Part shown: positions 9,174 through 18,545 of the stretch, piece after piece | Position numbering within the stretch: the stretch's first letter is position 1 | Layout of the letters: each line of letters begins with the position of its first letter | Assembly (NCBI GenBank): GCA_050952845.1 | Contig: JBMNLP010000001.1 | Location: forward strand, 3,224,001-3,288,000 | Length of the DNA: 64,000 nucleotides | Source: JAGVSV01 sp050952845 | GTDB lineage: Bacteria > Bacillota > Clostridia > Christensenellales > Aristaeellaceae | Direction: 5' to 3' | The notes under the pieces: model-generated | Databases searched by the model: none | What the model saw: only the letters and a program-made list of their open reading frames with translations | What the model was told of the DNA's origin: nothing | Program-made: the position numbers and the translations under genes

Positions 9174-12100
9174 TTATTTATCAGACCGAGCAGTGCAACG
9201 CTTTTTATAAATAAGAAAAATAAACAAGAGTGTTAAAACCAAGGCGACACCTGTCAACAGCAGATTGAAAAGGCGGGGCTCTGGCTCTTTCTGATTGTTT
9301 AAAGCATTACTTTCTCCTACAGAGAATCCTTTTAAATAATAGTGTACTTGACCCTGATCCTCAAAGGCTACCACCACCGCCGCATCTCCCTGACCATCAA
9401 ATGTCACCTCCAGCTTTGCGCTTGGCGCCTGAATAATCTGAACCGCTTCTTCCCATCTGGCTGCCTGTTCACCATGGCTCAGCTTCAAACGGACGGGCAG
9501 GTCTCCATCTTCCGCACGAACGCCGGGAAACATTGAAAACGACGCCTTGCCCAAGTCAGGACGCCTGATAACCCAGGTCTTGATTGTGGTTTGCTCTCCC
9601 TGTGGATTGAGCATGAACTCCACAACATCTTCGGCTTGTGCTTTGACATAAAATTCGGGAATGTCTAACTCTTCTATATAAAGATCATAGCTGGCCTCCA
9701 GCGCAGTCTCAACCGTGTAGACCCAGAAATCTTCACCAAGGTCCTTAAGCTGATTCGGGTCGCCAGCGTCAATGGCTGCCGCGCCATGAAAAATCATCTT
9801 GGCACCACTTTTGATGTTGGCGTGGAACAGTTTGCGGGCAGATTCAAGAAATTCGCTATCCAGGTCCTTCAAATCGAGGTCCTTGATGATTAAGTCAAAC
9901 CAACTGTCCACAAGGGCGTCGGTTATCAGGGGGATAATGCGCATCCCCGGCACATGCTTCATCTCGAAGCTGACAGGAATGGAGGTGGTACTGCCCTCCA
10001 ATTCTGTATAACTCATATCTTGAAAATAATAGCGCACATCCATGGCGGACAGAAACATCCCCGCGATTTTCGTGGGAACTGCCAGCTGCGGAATCATCCC
10101 AGCCAGCATATTGGCCTCCTTAAGGCGCTTGAGGGTATCATTGAGCCTGGAATTAAAATCAATACGTGTGCGTAATTCCAGGCAAGCTGTCTCGCCCGGT
10201 TCCAGCTTTTCTATCCGCAAAGTTAAGTTACTTGCGGCGTCGTCAACAGGGTAGACCTCATAGCGGATAACCGACCAATCATTCGGCAGCTCCCCCTTGT
10301 AGAAGTCATTGCGTTTCTCTTCAGTGATTACTGCGCCTGCGGTGGCTTGATATTGCCCCACAGCCAAGATGCTGTGAGAGAGGTGATACACGGGCACATC
10401 GCTTTGATTGGTGATTTCAAACACTACCTTGTAATCTTCTCCCTGAAAAGCAGCATCCTCCAGGATAATTTTCATCTTCAGTGCATCCCCGGCCAGCACA
10501 CGAATGGGGTCTTTGGTCACAAAAGCCTGATCATATTCCTCTCTCTGGGGCATTCGTAAACCGCTAACTACTGCGCGCAGGTGGTAATCGCCTTTTTTAT
10601 CTCCCCGAACATACCAGTCAAGGCTGCCAGATTCACCGGGACCCAAATCATTCATCATCATCCGTGCTGTTTGAATGCGGCCGCCCTCCATTTTGGCCAA
10701 GGACAGGCCTTCGGGCAATTCCAAACCTCCTCTGACCTGCTCAAGCGTCTCTGTGCTGCTTTGATTGTAAACATACAATTGAACGTGAAACATTTCCTTG
10801 AGCCAGCAGACCTGTCCCCATATCACCAGGTAAAACTGTTCATCGATGGGATAAATTGCTGCTCGCATGGGTGTCTCATTGTTTTTAACATTAATCAGAT
10901 AATAGCCGTCCTTGGCAACTACGTTGTCGCTAGAATAGCCTTTTATTTCAGGCAAACGGATACCCAGAACCCTGTTATCGCTCTTTTGTACAGCCACGGG
11001 CAGTTCAAAATAATCCAAACCGGCTGTAAAGCGCAGCGCCAACTGATACTCCACCACCTGTTGGTTTTCCAAAGCGCTCACATCAATACCGGCCTTTTCA
11101 ATCTCCTGGGCTGTCATTCGATGATGGGTGATTTCTCCGCCAAGCAAAGATGTTTTGCTCAGTTCAATGGTCAGGGAGCTGCGTTGCCCCTCCTGGATTT
11201 GATGCACCGGATTTCTATCCAGGTAACCATTCTGACCTGTCACCCGCAGGGTATGCGCTCCGGCTGGGAGCACCAGGAGGCTCTGTCCTTTTTCGTCAGT
11301 TAAAGCGTCAACCAACTCCTCCCCGGAGGCGCTTTGGCAACGGATGCGAAAGCCCGACAAGGCTTGTCCGCTGGCTGCATCCTGGAGCTGAACAAGCGTT
11401 TCACCGTAGCCGGGCTTCAAATTTTCAAGCCCTGCTTCATGTTCCAATCCGCTCTGTTCCTTCTGGGGTTCTGTCCAGGCTAATTGAGCGCCGCGATCAC
11501 TTCTAGCCTTGTCGGAATGGAAGTCCTCCGGTATCTGTCCCTGAAATACAATTTCCTCCAAGGCTACACAACCCTCAAAGGCATCCAGGCTAAGTGACAG
11601 AAGGCTTTCGGGCAACACCAGGCTGCTCAGAGCGTTGCAGTTCATAAAAGCCGTCTTTCCAATGCTTTCCAGATTGGGCGGAAACTTAATGGACTGGAGG
11701 GCAGTACAATCCATGAAGGCACTATTGCCTATCTCAACCAGACTGGCAGGCAGTATAACCTCCTCCAAATCACCACAGCCCCGGAATGCATAGTCAGGGA
11801 GTCTGACCATTCCCTCAGGAACAGTAATCCGCTTGAGCAGGCTGCAGCCCCGGAAAATATAACCGGAATAGCTTTGCCCCCCAACTACCTTCTCCCATGA
11901 CCTGGGCAGGGCAATCTCCTCCAGAGCTGAGCAATCTGCAAAGGCATAGCCGCCTATCTCTGTGATGCCGTCCGGCAGCCTCAAGTTCTTTATGCTGCTA
12001 CATGCGTAAAGAGCACTCTCCAGGATTGCCGTAAGCCCTTCGGGAAAGTCCAGAGAACTGAGGGACGTACAGCCATTGAAGGACGACTTGCCGAGGATGC

Positions 12101-13517
12101 TCAGCTTATCTGGAAGCTTGATAGATTGAAGGCCAGTACAATCCATGAAGGCACTATTGCCTATCTCAACCAGACTGGCTGGAAGGATAACCTCCTCCAA
12201 ATCACCACAGCCCCGGAATGCATAGTCAGGGAGTCTGACCATTCCCTCAGGAACAGTAATCCGCTTGAGCAGGCTGCAGCCCCGGAAAATATAACCGGAA
12301 TAGCTTTGCCCCCCAACTACCTTCTCCCATGACCTGGGCAGGGCAATCTCCTCCAGAGCTGAGCAATCTGCAAAGGCATAGCCGCCTATCTCTGTGATGC
12401 CGTCCGGCAGCTTCAAGTTCTTTATGCTGCTACATGCGTAAAGAGCACTCTCCAGGATTGCCGTAAGCCCTTCGGGAAAGTCCAGAGAACTGAGGGACGT
12501 ACAGCCACTGAAGGACGACTTGCCGAGGATGCTCAGCTTATCTGGAAGCTTGATAGATTGAAGGCCAGTACAATCCATGAAGGCACTATTGCCTATCTCA
12601 ACCAGACTGGCTGGAAGGATAACCTCCTCCAAATCACCACAGCCCCGGAATGCATAGTCAGGGAGTCTGACCATTCCCTCAGGAACAGTAATCCGCTTGA
12701 GCAGGCTGCAGCCCCGGAAAATATAACCGGAATAGCTTTGCCCCCCAACTACCTTCTCCCATGACCTGGGCAGGGCAATCTCCTCCAGAGCTGAGCAATC
12801 TGCAAAGGCATAGCCGCCTATCTCTGTGATGCCGTCCGGCAGCCTCAAGTTCTTTATGCTGCTACATGCGTAAAGAGCACTCTCCGGGATTGCCGTAAGC
12901 CCTTCGGGAAAGTCCAGAGAACTGAGGGACGTACAGCCACTGAAGGACGACTTGCCGAGGATGCTCAGCTTATCTGGAAGCTTGATAGATTGAAGGCCAG
13001 TGCAATCCATGAAGGCACTATTGCCTATCTCAACCAGACTGGCAGGCAGTATAACCTCCTCCAAATCACCGCAGCCCCGGAATGCATGGTCAGGGAGTCT
13101 GACCATTCCCTCAGGAACAGTAATCCGCTTGAGCAGGCTGCAGCCCTTGAACAGATAACCATAGCCATCACTCACTTCCTCCCAAGCCTTAGGCAAGGTG
13201 ATTTCCTCCAGAGCTGGGCAATCAGCAAAGGCATAGCTGCCTATTTTAGTGATACTGTCCGGAAGATGTATTGATACGAGTTTGTTTTGACGATAAAAAG
13301 CAGAGGGAATTACTGCCACAACCGGTAGGTTTTCAATACGCTCGGGGATACGCAAAACAGTCTCCCGCCCATCGTATCCATTGATAAATATTTGATTATT
13401 ATTCACCTGATAATATAGACCTTGATACATCTTTTCATTCTTATCAGCTGCAGCCATCGAGGTGAGTAGCAATCCTATGACAAGCAGCATATAAAATGCA
13501 AAACGAAGACTTTTCAT
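9174..13517 (-). CDS. Large BspA-type leucine-rich-repeat surface protein
   Basis: A 1447-residue protein with a signal peptide (about residues 1-23), then BspA/LRR_5-type leucine-rich repeats to about residue 640 (signatures such as AFRGCGDLEEVILPASLVEIGNSAFMDC). A beta-sandwich-like region resembling a carboxypeptidase regulatory domain follows (near 690-760), then about 650 residues of further extracytoplasmic sequence. One C-terminal transmembrane helix (about 1415-1437) is followed by the basic tail KKRCTARSDK. It is therefore anchored in the membrane and displayed outside, and may bind a host or substrate surface. The start has GGAGG upstream. Within the LRR part a 144-residue unit recurs almost unchanged. 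The stop codon lies seven bases from a truncated IS, so the native 3' region is lost. BspA proteins are often adhesins; the ligand here is unknown. Confidence 0.8.
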   Translation of the reverse strand: MKSLRFAFYMLLVIGLLLTSMAAADKNEKMYQGLYYQVNNNQIFINGYDGRETVLRIPERIENLPVVAVIPSAFYRQNKLVSIHLPDSITKIGSYAFADCPALEEITLPKAWEEVSDGYGYLFKGCSLLKRITVPEGMVRLPDHAFRGCGDLEEVILPASLVEIGNSAFMDCTGLQSIKLPDKLSILGKSSFSGCTSLSSLDFPEGLTAIPESALYACSSIKNLRLPDGITEIGGYAFADCSALEEIALPRSWEKVVGGQSYSGYIFRGCSLLKRITVPEGMVRLPDYAFRGCGDLEEVILPASLVEIGNSAFMDCTGLQSIKLPDKLSILGKSSFSGCTSLSSLDFPEGLTAILESALYACSSIKNLKLPDGITEIGGYAFADCSALEEIALPRSWEKVVGGQSYSGYIFRGCSLLKRITVPEGMVRLPDYAFRGCGDLEEVILPASLVEIGNSAFMDCTGLQSIKLPDKLSILGKSSFNGCTSLSSLDFPEGLTAILESALYACSSIKNLRLPDGITEIGGYAFADCSALEEIALPRSWEKVVGGQSYSGYIFRGCSLLKRITVPEGMVRLPDYAFRGCGDLEEVILPASLVEIGNSAFMDCTALQSIKFPPNLESIGKTAFMNCNALSSLVLPESLLSLSLDAFEGCVALEEIVFQGQIPEDFHSDKARSDRGAQLAWTEPQKEQSGLEHEAGLENLKPGYGETLVQLQDAASGQALSGFRIRCQSASGEELVDALTDEKGQSLLVLPAGAHTLRVTGQNGYLDRNPVHQIQEGQRSSLTIELSKTSLLGGEITHHRMTAQEIEKAGIDVSALENQQVVEYQLALRFTAGLDYFELPVAVQKSDNRVLGIRLPEIKGYSSDNVVAKDGYYLINVKNNETPMRAAIYPIDEQFYLVIWGQVCWLKEMFHVQLYVYNQSSTETLEQVRGGLELPEGLSLAKMEGGRIQTARMMMNDLGPGESGSLDWYVRGDKKGDYHLRAVVSGLRMPQREEYDQAFVTKDPIRVLAGDALKMKIILEDAAFQGEDYKVVFEITNQSDVPVYHLSHSILAVGQYQATAGAVITEEKRNDFYKGELPNDWSVIRYEVYPVDDAASNLTLRIEKLEPGETACLELRTRIDFNSRLNDTLKRLKEANMLAGMIPQLAVPTKIAGMFLSAMDVRYYFQDMSYTELEGSTTSIPVSFEMKHVPGMRIIPLITDALVDSWFDLIIKDLDLKDLDSEFLESARKLFHANIKSGAKMIFHGAAAIDAGDPNQLKDLGEDFWVYTVETALEASYDLYIEELDIPEFYVKAQAEDVVEFMLNPQGEQTTIKTWVIRRPDLGKASFSMFPGVRAEDGDLPVRLKLSHGEQAARWEEAVQIIQAPSAKLEVTFDGQGDAAVVVAFEDQGQVHYYLKGFSVGESNALNNQKEPEPRLFNLLLTGVALVLTLLFIFLIYKKRCTARSDK
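11700..13140 (-). repeat. Tandem 432-bp intragenic repeats (about 3.3 copies)
   Basis: Identical blocks such as tgaaggcactattgcc recur at about 11713, 12145, 12577 and 13009, exactly 432 bases apart (144 codons, about six LRRs). The copies differ at only a few bases (for example IPESALY against ILESALY). Such similarity at the DNA level implies recent duplication or ongoing homogenisation. Copy number could vary by slippage or recombination. Boundaries are approximate. Confidence 0.9.
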
Positions 13518-13590
13518 CTATATATCCTCCTCTGCTCTCATATTCCGTAGTTTTTTCTATAGTATTATAGTTTAGTCATTTTCGTCTTCT

Positions 13591-14160
13591 CTATAACGAT
13601 GTTTCGCGCTTAACTGGCCTTATGTATCCATCCAAGCCGAGAAAGTTCAGCAACTTTTTTCTCATCTCAGATTCCATGAGATTGTCATCTACTCCTCTGC
13701 TGTCTACTTCATTGCTCGACAAACAAAGCACATTTGTAGGTTTCAGCCCAATTTGCTCCTTCAACATATCTTGAATCAAGATTTCGTTCGAATTACTCAG
13801 GCATACAGCAAATAGTGAATGGAAATGCTTCTCTGGGAGATTACAAAAATAGCCCTGAAGCCGTTCGTTGAAAGTCTGCCAAAGTGATGAAAAACTGCCG
13901 CAGTAGGGGGGTATAATAACAAAGAGCGGCTGATTGATCAACTGAGCGACCCATGCGTTGAACCCATCCTCTTTTGAACAAAGCAAGTTTGTCAGGCATT
14001 CATATTCACAAAAGGAACAAGAGTCATAAGACAGCTTTTTGAAATCAAATATGGTGGATTTAATTGGTAAATTTTGCTGAATCAGCTTGGCAACGGCAAG
14101 ACAATTGCCCTCCGAGGCTCTTCCACTGAAGCTGATAATGTTTGCTTTTTTTGCAGCCAT
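13591..14160 (-). CDS. Iron-sulfur flavoprotein-like NAD(P)H-dependent oxidoreductase
   Basis: A 189-residue flavodoxin-fold protein. The N-terminal IISFSGRASEGNC loop is positioned to bind the FMN phosphate, and a PPYCGSFSSLWQTFNERL segment matches the flavin-binding region of the NADPH-dependent FMN reductase family. A cysteine cluster CSFCEYECLTNLLC at about residues 48-61 resembles the CxxCxxxC iron-sulfur motif of archaeal and clostridial iron-sulfur flavoproteins, suggesting electron transfer or oxidative-stress functions. It lies just outside the left border of the guaA island, so it may have been the original neighbour downstream of guaA. Confidence 0.6.
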   Translation of the reverse strand: MAAKKANIISFSGRASEGNCLAVAKLIQQNLPIKSTIFDFKKLSYDSCSFCEYECLTNLLCSKEDGFNAWVAQLINQPLFVIIPPYCGSFSSLWQTFNERLQGYFCNLPEKHFHSLFAVCLSNSNEILIQDMLKEQIGLKPTNVLCLSSNEVDSRGVDDNLMESEMRKKLLNFLGLDGYIRPVKRETSL

Positions 14161-14458
14161 ATTTTAATTCCCACTTTGCATTTATACCATAAAAAATTCC
14201 ATCATCGGTGGTAACTCTTCATTTTGCGTTAAGCGGTAAATACCACAAGAAATATATGTATCAACATTGTTCTGTAGCCTTTAAGCTACTCCCACTCTTC
14301 TTATCCGATTGTTCGATAGGTGCGAAACCGTTTAAAATAGGCGTTTGAGGTCAGTTCATTTCTGTTCTGTCCATAATAATCCATATGGTTTTTCGATTTT
14401 TTCTCCCATTCCACTTCCAATTCCAAGTAGGCAAATACTAAATTAAACACTGTATATT
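14161..14458. other. Non-coding stretch holding the left island border
   Basis: No gene is seen. The stretch contains the 11-bp att copy at 14287-14297 and an operator-like 20-mer at 14352-14371. The remainder is AT-rich sequence without other recognisable structure. Confidence 0.5.
14287..14297. repeat. Left attachment-site repeat
   Basis: TACTCCCACTC matches the bases at the guaA 3' end. Reading guaA leftward across this copy would give GAGTGGGAGTAG, that is Glu-Trp-Glu-stop with TAG. The uninterrupted gene would thus have encoded the same C-terminus. Confidence 0.75.
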
Positions 14459-15241
14459 TTATACATATCCTAATTCTTGGCAGTATTCGGTAACAACCTT
14501 TTTAAAGTTTTTCAGTTTATCTCTATACCCTTGGTGTGCAGATATCAAGCTGCTCACACTCATTTCGTTACAAATGAGCAATTCATTTACCGATAATTTA
14601 AAAGACTGAATCATTTGTTCTACTATTATGTCTCTAGGTTCGTTATAATCTTCATACTCTCCAGCACAAAAACTTAATAGTACTCGTTCATACCATTTTC
14701 TGATTGGCTTATTCATGCATCTGTGAATCCTTTCAACGGATTCGAAGATACTACCTGCTTTAACTTCAAAGCTTTCATCTGTAAGAATCTGAAATTTCCC
14801 AGAAGCATGTGCCATTTCATTTCTCGTATCAACTAATTCCCCAACAGCGGAAATCTCTGAGTTGTCAAGTTCGATAATCTTAAATAATTTTGCAATATCT
14901 TTTTCCGGCATTAAACTATACGCAAAAATTGAATCGGCATCTTCAATTTTTAAGTCTTTTTCTCTGCCACTATAAGAACGAGCAAAAATAATTGCATCTT
15001 TATACCTTTCAGACTCTACTTGACAAATTTTCCATGTTGTACAATAAATATATGTCATAAATAACAGATGCAATCCAAAATAAGCAAACTGATACTGCTC
15101 ATATTTATAGTTAACATATACAAGGTTCGTAATATTTTGAATATAATTAATCACATCTTCCTCATCGTCTGGTTTTATCGGAAGATAGTTTAACAGCTCA
15201 TGTAAGTATGGGACATCAACATATCCTATTTCGTCTATCAT
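14459..15241 (-). CDS. HEPN-like protein linked to the R-M gene
   Basis: A 260-residue mostly helical protein containing RNEMAH at residues 140-145, matching the Rx4H motif (with the polar residue after Arg) of HEPN ribonucleases and nucleotidyltransferase-partner proteins. It starts two bases after the stop of the fused restriction-methylase gene, behind GGGGTGAG, so it is co-transcribed and probably coupled to it. No other domain is recognised. HEPN proteins are common effectors in prokaryotic immunity, so it may be an RNase that back-stops the R-M enzyme. This role is inferred from one motif and gene order. Confidence 0.5.
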   Translation of the reverse strand: MIDEIGYVDVPYLHELLNYLPIKPDDEEDVINYIQNITNLVYVNYKYEQYQFAYFGLHLLFMTYIYCTTWKICQVESERYKDAIIFARSYSGREKDLKIEDADSIFAYSLMPEKDIAKLFKIIELDNSEISAVGELVDTRNEMAHASGKFQILTDESFEVKAGSIFESVERIHRCMNKPIRKWYERVLLSFCAGEYEDYNEPRDIIVEQMIQSFKLSVNELLICNEMSVSSLISAHQGYRDKLKNFKKVVTEYCQELGYV

Positions 15242-15243
15242 TT

Positions 15244-18174
15244 TTACTCACCCCATACTTCTCGAATCTTATTTTCAATTTTAGAAGTAAAAATTTTAAC
15301 CAACTCTTTAGAAGAATCCACCAATGCTTGTTCATTTTTTATATCATCTAATATTTTCTTCTGCTTTTCCAGAGTAGGTACAGGAATGCAATATTTCTTA
15401 ACATAATTTATGTCTATTCTTTGTTGTCCAGCTGTTCCTGTCATAAAAGATTTCCCTGAATTAATAAATTCGTGTGTATTAATATGATAAAAAATCCATT
15501 CTGGAAAAACCACTTCGGTATTAGCCCTAATTACAATATACTCTGTTGAGCCAAACCCTATACCATTTTTTAAATTTCTCGCAATAGCAGCTTTCCCATT
15601 TTCAAAGCAAGGTGAAATTTTAGCTAGTAAAATATCATTTTCTCTAAAATATGTATATCCTTTAAATACATCTTCAAGATTACGTTCTTCTTTAGGTTGA
15701 AAATGAGAGTCAAATACATTTATATCAGACATAGGTACAAAGGATACCTTTGTGTCACTTGGAATTTCTTTAACTTCTTCTTTAGAAGGTCTAAAAAAAG
15801 CTATGTCTTTTAAAGGCACCATTTTTTCTGGTAGTTTAGGAACAGAAGGTATATAATTTTTTGTAATTTTTTGAGCTCCGTTAACCATTTCTTGATATCT
15901 ATCGAGTTCAGAAACAATCTGTCTTTGAACTTCTAGAGATGGCAAAGGAATTCTCTCTTCAAGAACATTCTCTTTAGATATGGACGGTGGATTCGCTAAT
16001 GTCGCCCATTTAGATATATCAATATGATTAAGGATATATAACATGAATTTAGGAATAATTTTCTCCCCGCAAATAATTCCCATAACATTATTATCAAAGA
16101 TTCCTGCTTCAGATAAAATTCTCTTTTTATTTGTTGCTATAGCCGCTCCTATTTTAGGAAAAATTATAGTATCATTAGGAAAAATGGTCCATTTTTTCAA
16201 CTTAATCACCTCTTCAGAAACATAATTTCTACTTAGGTGCATTTCTATTTCATTGCCATCAGTATTCATATCTCCTACTTTATAAAAAGGTATATTGCCC
16301 TTTTGTCCTTGAAATTTCAATGGAAAAGTGTAGCCATTTACTAATGTAGCAACATCACCAATTTTAACGATTTCATATTTTGAATCAATAGGCTCTAATT
16401 TTCTATACCTACTTCCAACAAGAATGTTCGAATTTTTATGTACCTTATCGAATGGAATAATTTCAAATCCCACTTTAAGCATGTCATTCATCTGATCTTT
16501 ATCTAGTTTGCGATATTCTTCATATTTGCTTAAGTCGCTAGGAGTATCAAGTTTACGTCTATGGTTATCAAGAGTATATCCGTCACTTTGGACATCAAAA
16601 TACCAAAATGCCTTACGCCTTTCAGAAGACTTTACTTTTTTATTTACATTTGTAGCATAAATTATATTTGTTTTTACTCCTGTGTAGGGTAAAAATACGC
16701 CTTGTGGTAGCGATATGATACTCTGCAGCTGACAATTGTTTAATAAATATTCACGTGTTTTTGTTAAGTCCTTACGAAACAAGAAACCTTCAGGAACAAC
16801 AAGTGCCATTCTACCATTTTCAGAAGCACTGTTGACTGCTTTCATACAATGCTGAACACAAATACTATCACCATTTGTACTTGGTATATCATATAGACTG
16901 CCATGCTTTGTTCTTTGAGAATATGGCATATTTGCAAGCACAATATCATATCCACAATTATGAACATTCCCATCGTTATCCAAATATGTTGATGTGCCGT
17001 CTATCGGATTTGCGAGACTGTCTTTCATTTTAATATTGCTGTGCCCATCCCCAGCAAGAATCATATTCATTTTAGTAATACGTGCAGTATTAGTAATCTC
17101 ATTGCCAAAAACGGTTTTCTCTCTAAGCATTTTCATATTAGCTTCAGTTCTCGCCATGTTGTTAAATATATACCGGAAGCTCTCAATTAAAAACCCGCCT
17201 GTCCCACAAAATGGATCATAAATGGTTTCACCTATTTGAGGATTAACCAAACGAACCATCGTCTTTACAATATGTCTTGGAGTAAAATACTCGCCTAAAT
17301 CATTTTTTGTAGAAGTCGATGCTTTAAGAAAATATTCGAATGCATCTCCCTTAACATCGCTATCCACATCAGTTAGCATAAGAGGGTCTAATTTATCCAT
17401 AATTTCCTTTAATATGCTTGAATCACGTATTTGAAGTTGTGTGAATATATCTGTACTATATAGGTCATTTAATTTTTCGTATACTGTTTTATTGATATAC
17501 TCAATTCGAGTAGAAATCGGAATTTTTTTAATGCTATCCCAGCTACATGCAATATCAAAATTTGTTTTAATACCGCTTTCTCTCTTAATCTGTTCACTTT
17601 CACTAATAAGCTTTAAAAATAGTATATTTGCAAATTCACCAAAACGCTCAATTCCAGCCCGTAACCCCTCCCCACGAAGCATATTGTTTGCTTCATCAAA
17701 AATTCGAATAAGTTCTTTTCTATCATACTGAACTTTAGGACTAATAGTATTTACTTCATGTGTGGATAAATAACGCAAAGCAAGTGCTTCACGAATAAAT
17801 TCATCAACCTCATCGCCATTCAATAGTGGTGTACAATTCGCAATTGTATGGAAAGATTTACAAAAAACTCCATCTGTTGCGAATACCAATGGTGCTTCAA
17901 TTGCTCTGGCATAACTAATACCTTGCTCTAACGCAGTATCTATACGAGAGCCTTTTTTCTTAGCTTCTATAACAATAAGAGGCTTATCACTATCCTTTGA
18001 GTACAAAACATAATCAGGTCGTTTCCCACCCAATTTTTTTCTTTCAGTTTCTGTTCTAGGTTGTTCAAAAAAAACATTTTTTTCTTTGCCTTTAAATTTC
18101 CAACCAAGATTTTCGAGGCTTCTATCAATAAGTACTCTGGTTTCTGCCTCTAATGGCATTGTATTTGCATTCAT
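15244..18174 (-). CDS. Fused restriction endonuclease-methyltransferase-specificity protein
   Basis: A single 976-residue chain. Residues 1-125 are an HsdR_N-like nuclease domain with a PD...ExK active site (P53-D54, E70-K72). Residues about 150-560 are an N6-adenine methyltransferase with motif I DPFCGTGG (from D320) and motif IV NMPY (415-418). Residues about 605-976 hold two HsdS-type target-recognition domains, each followed by helical spacers with the PSLEVQRQI and PTLEKQKKI signatures. There is no helicase domain, so this is not classical type I; the architecture resembles type IIG/IIB enzymes such as AloI, which recognise split sites. GGAGG precedes the ATG, and the start overlaps the upstream wHTH gene by four bases. 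Motif IV is NMPY rather than the usual NPPY. Confidence 0.85.
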   Translation of the reverse strand: MNANTMPLEAETRVLIDRSLENLGWKFKGKEKNVFFEQPRTETERKKLGGKRPDYVLYSKDSDKPLIVIEAKKKGSRIDTALEQGISYARAIEAPLVFATDGVFCKSFHTIANCTPLLNGDEVDEFIREALALRYLSTHEVNTISPKVQYDRKELIRIFDEANNMLRGEGLRAGIERFGEFANILFLKLISESEQIKRESGIKTNFDIACSWDSIKKIPISTRIEYINKTVYEKLNDLYSTDIFTQLQIRDSSILKEIMDKLDPLMLTDVDSDVKGDAFEYFLKASTSTKNDLGEYFTPRHIVKTMVRLVNPQIGETIYDPFCGTGGFLIESFRYIFNNMARTEANMKMLREKTVFGNEITNTARITKMNMILAGDGHSNIKMKDSLANPIDGTSTYLDNDGNVHNCGYDIVLANMPYSQRTKHGSLYDIPSTNGDSICVQHCMKAVNSASENGRMALVVPEGFLFRKDLTKTREYLLNNCQLQSIISLPQGVFLPYTGVKTNIIYATNVNKKVKSSERRKAFWYFDVQSDGYTLDNHRRKLDTPSDLSKYEEYRKLDKDQMNDMLKVGFEIIPFDKVHKNSNILVGSRYRKLEPIDSKYEIVKIGDVATLVNGYTFPLKFQGQKGNIPFYKVGDMNTDGNEIEMHLSRNYVSEEVIKLKKWTIFPNDTIIFPKIGAAIATNKKRILSEAGIFDNNVMGIICGEKIIPKFMLYILNHIDISKWATLANPPSISKENVLEERIPLPSLEVQRQIVSELDRYQEMVNGAQKITKNYIPSVPKLPEKMVPLKDIAFFRPSKEEVKEIPSDTKVSFVPMSDINVFDSHFQPKEERNLEDVFKGYTYFRENDILLAKISPCFENGKAAIARNLKNGIGFGSTEYIVIRANTEVVFPEWIFYHINTHEFINSGKSFMTGTAGQQRIDINYVKKYCIPVPTLEKQKKILDDIKNEQALVDSSKELVKIFTSKIENKIREVWGE

Positions 18175-18443
18175 ATTGTCGCCTCCCTGTTTTTTATTCT
18201 ATTAATTTCTTCATACGCTGTATCAGTCAACATATACTTACCTCGAGGGCTGAGTTGCATCAAATAACCATTCTGTTTTAAATCTCGGACTATATTGTTT
18301 ACTTTTGTCTTAGTAAAGCCTAAGATATCGGCAATCTCTTGCTGTGATAGTTTGACTATTGATTTATCATTTACTGAAATTTGTCTCTGCTCCATACACT
18401 CAAGAACTTTGAATCTATCATTAACAAAAAAATCAGACATCAT
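18171..18443 (-). CDS. Winged-helix regulator of the R-M operon
   Basis: A small DNA-binding protein of about 90 residues with a helix-turn-helix in LSQQEIADILGFTKTKVNNIVRDL followed by a wing (NGYLMQLSPRGKYMLT), similar to the DNA-binding part of Crp- and MarR-like repressors. An ATG at 18455 overlaps the GGAGG site, so the ATG at 18443, five bases after GGAGG, is the likelier start. The gene ends with a four-base overlap with the fused R-M gene, so it is probably an autoregulator that controls R-M dosage like a C-protein. Its promoter lies inside the 74-bp repeat at 18472-18545. Confidence 0.7.
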   Translation of the reverse strand: MMSDFFVNDRFKVLECMEQRQISVNDKSIVKLSQQEIADILGFTKTKVNNIVRDLKQNGYLMQLSPRGKYMLTDTAYEEINRIKNREATI

Positions 18444-18471
18444 AGCATCCTCCATTCTTCACGATATAATT

Positions 18472-18500
18472 ATTATGCTATATCGGTCTAAAAATTTCAA
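18472..18500 (-). promoter_or_regulatory. Promoter of the wHTH/R-M/HEPN operon
   Basis: TTGAAA (18495-18500, minus strand), a 17-base spacer and CATAAT (18472-18477). The promoter lies wholly inside the left copy of the 74-bp direct repeat made by the IS, so insertion left the operon with a complete promoter. A second copy stands at 20636-20664. Confidence 0.6.
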
Positions 18501-18545
18501 TATGTTGAGCGTAATTTCAAAAAATTTCAGAGTAAATTATGATTC
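18472..18545. repeat. 74-bp direct repeat, left copy (IS target duplication)
   Basis: Identical over 74 bases to 20636-20709 and directly flanking the IS at 18546-20635. The founding member IS1634 of Mycoplasma mycoides is known for unusually long, variable target duplications, and this fits that behaviour. Confidence 0.9.

Noticed and set aside
11700..13140. A possible CRISPR-like array, because of the regular repeats
   Set aside because: The unit is 432 bp, codes continuously for LRRs and has no unique spacers.
15244..18174. Classical type I HsdM plus HsdS with a lost HsdR
   Set aside because: The same chain has its own nuclease domain with intact PD...ExK, so it is a fused enzyme rather than a broken type I system.
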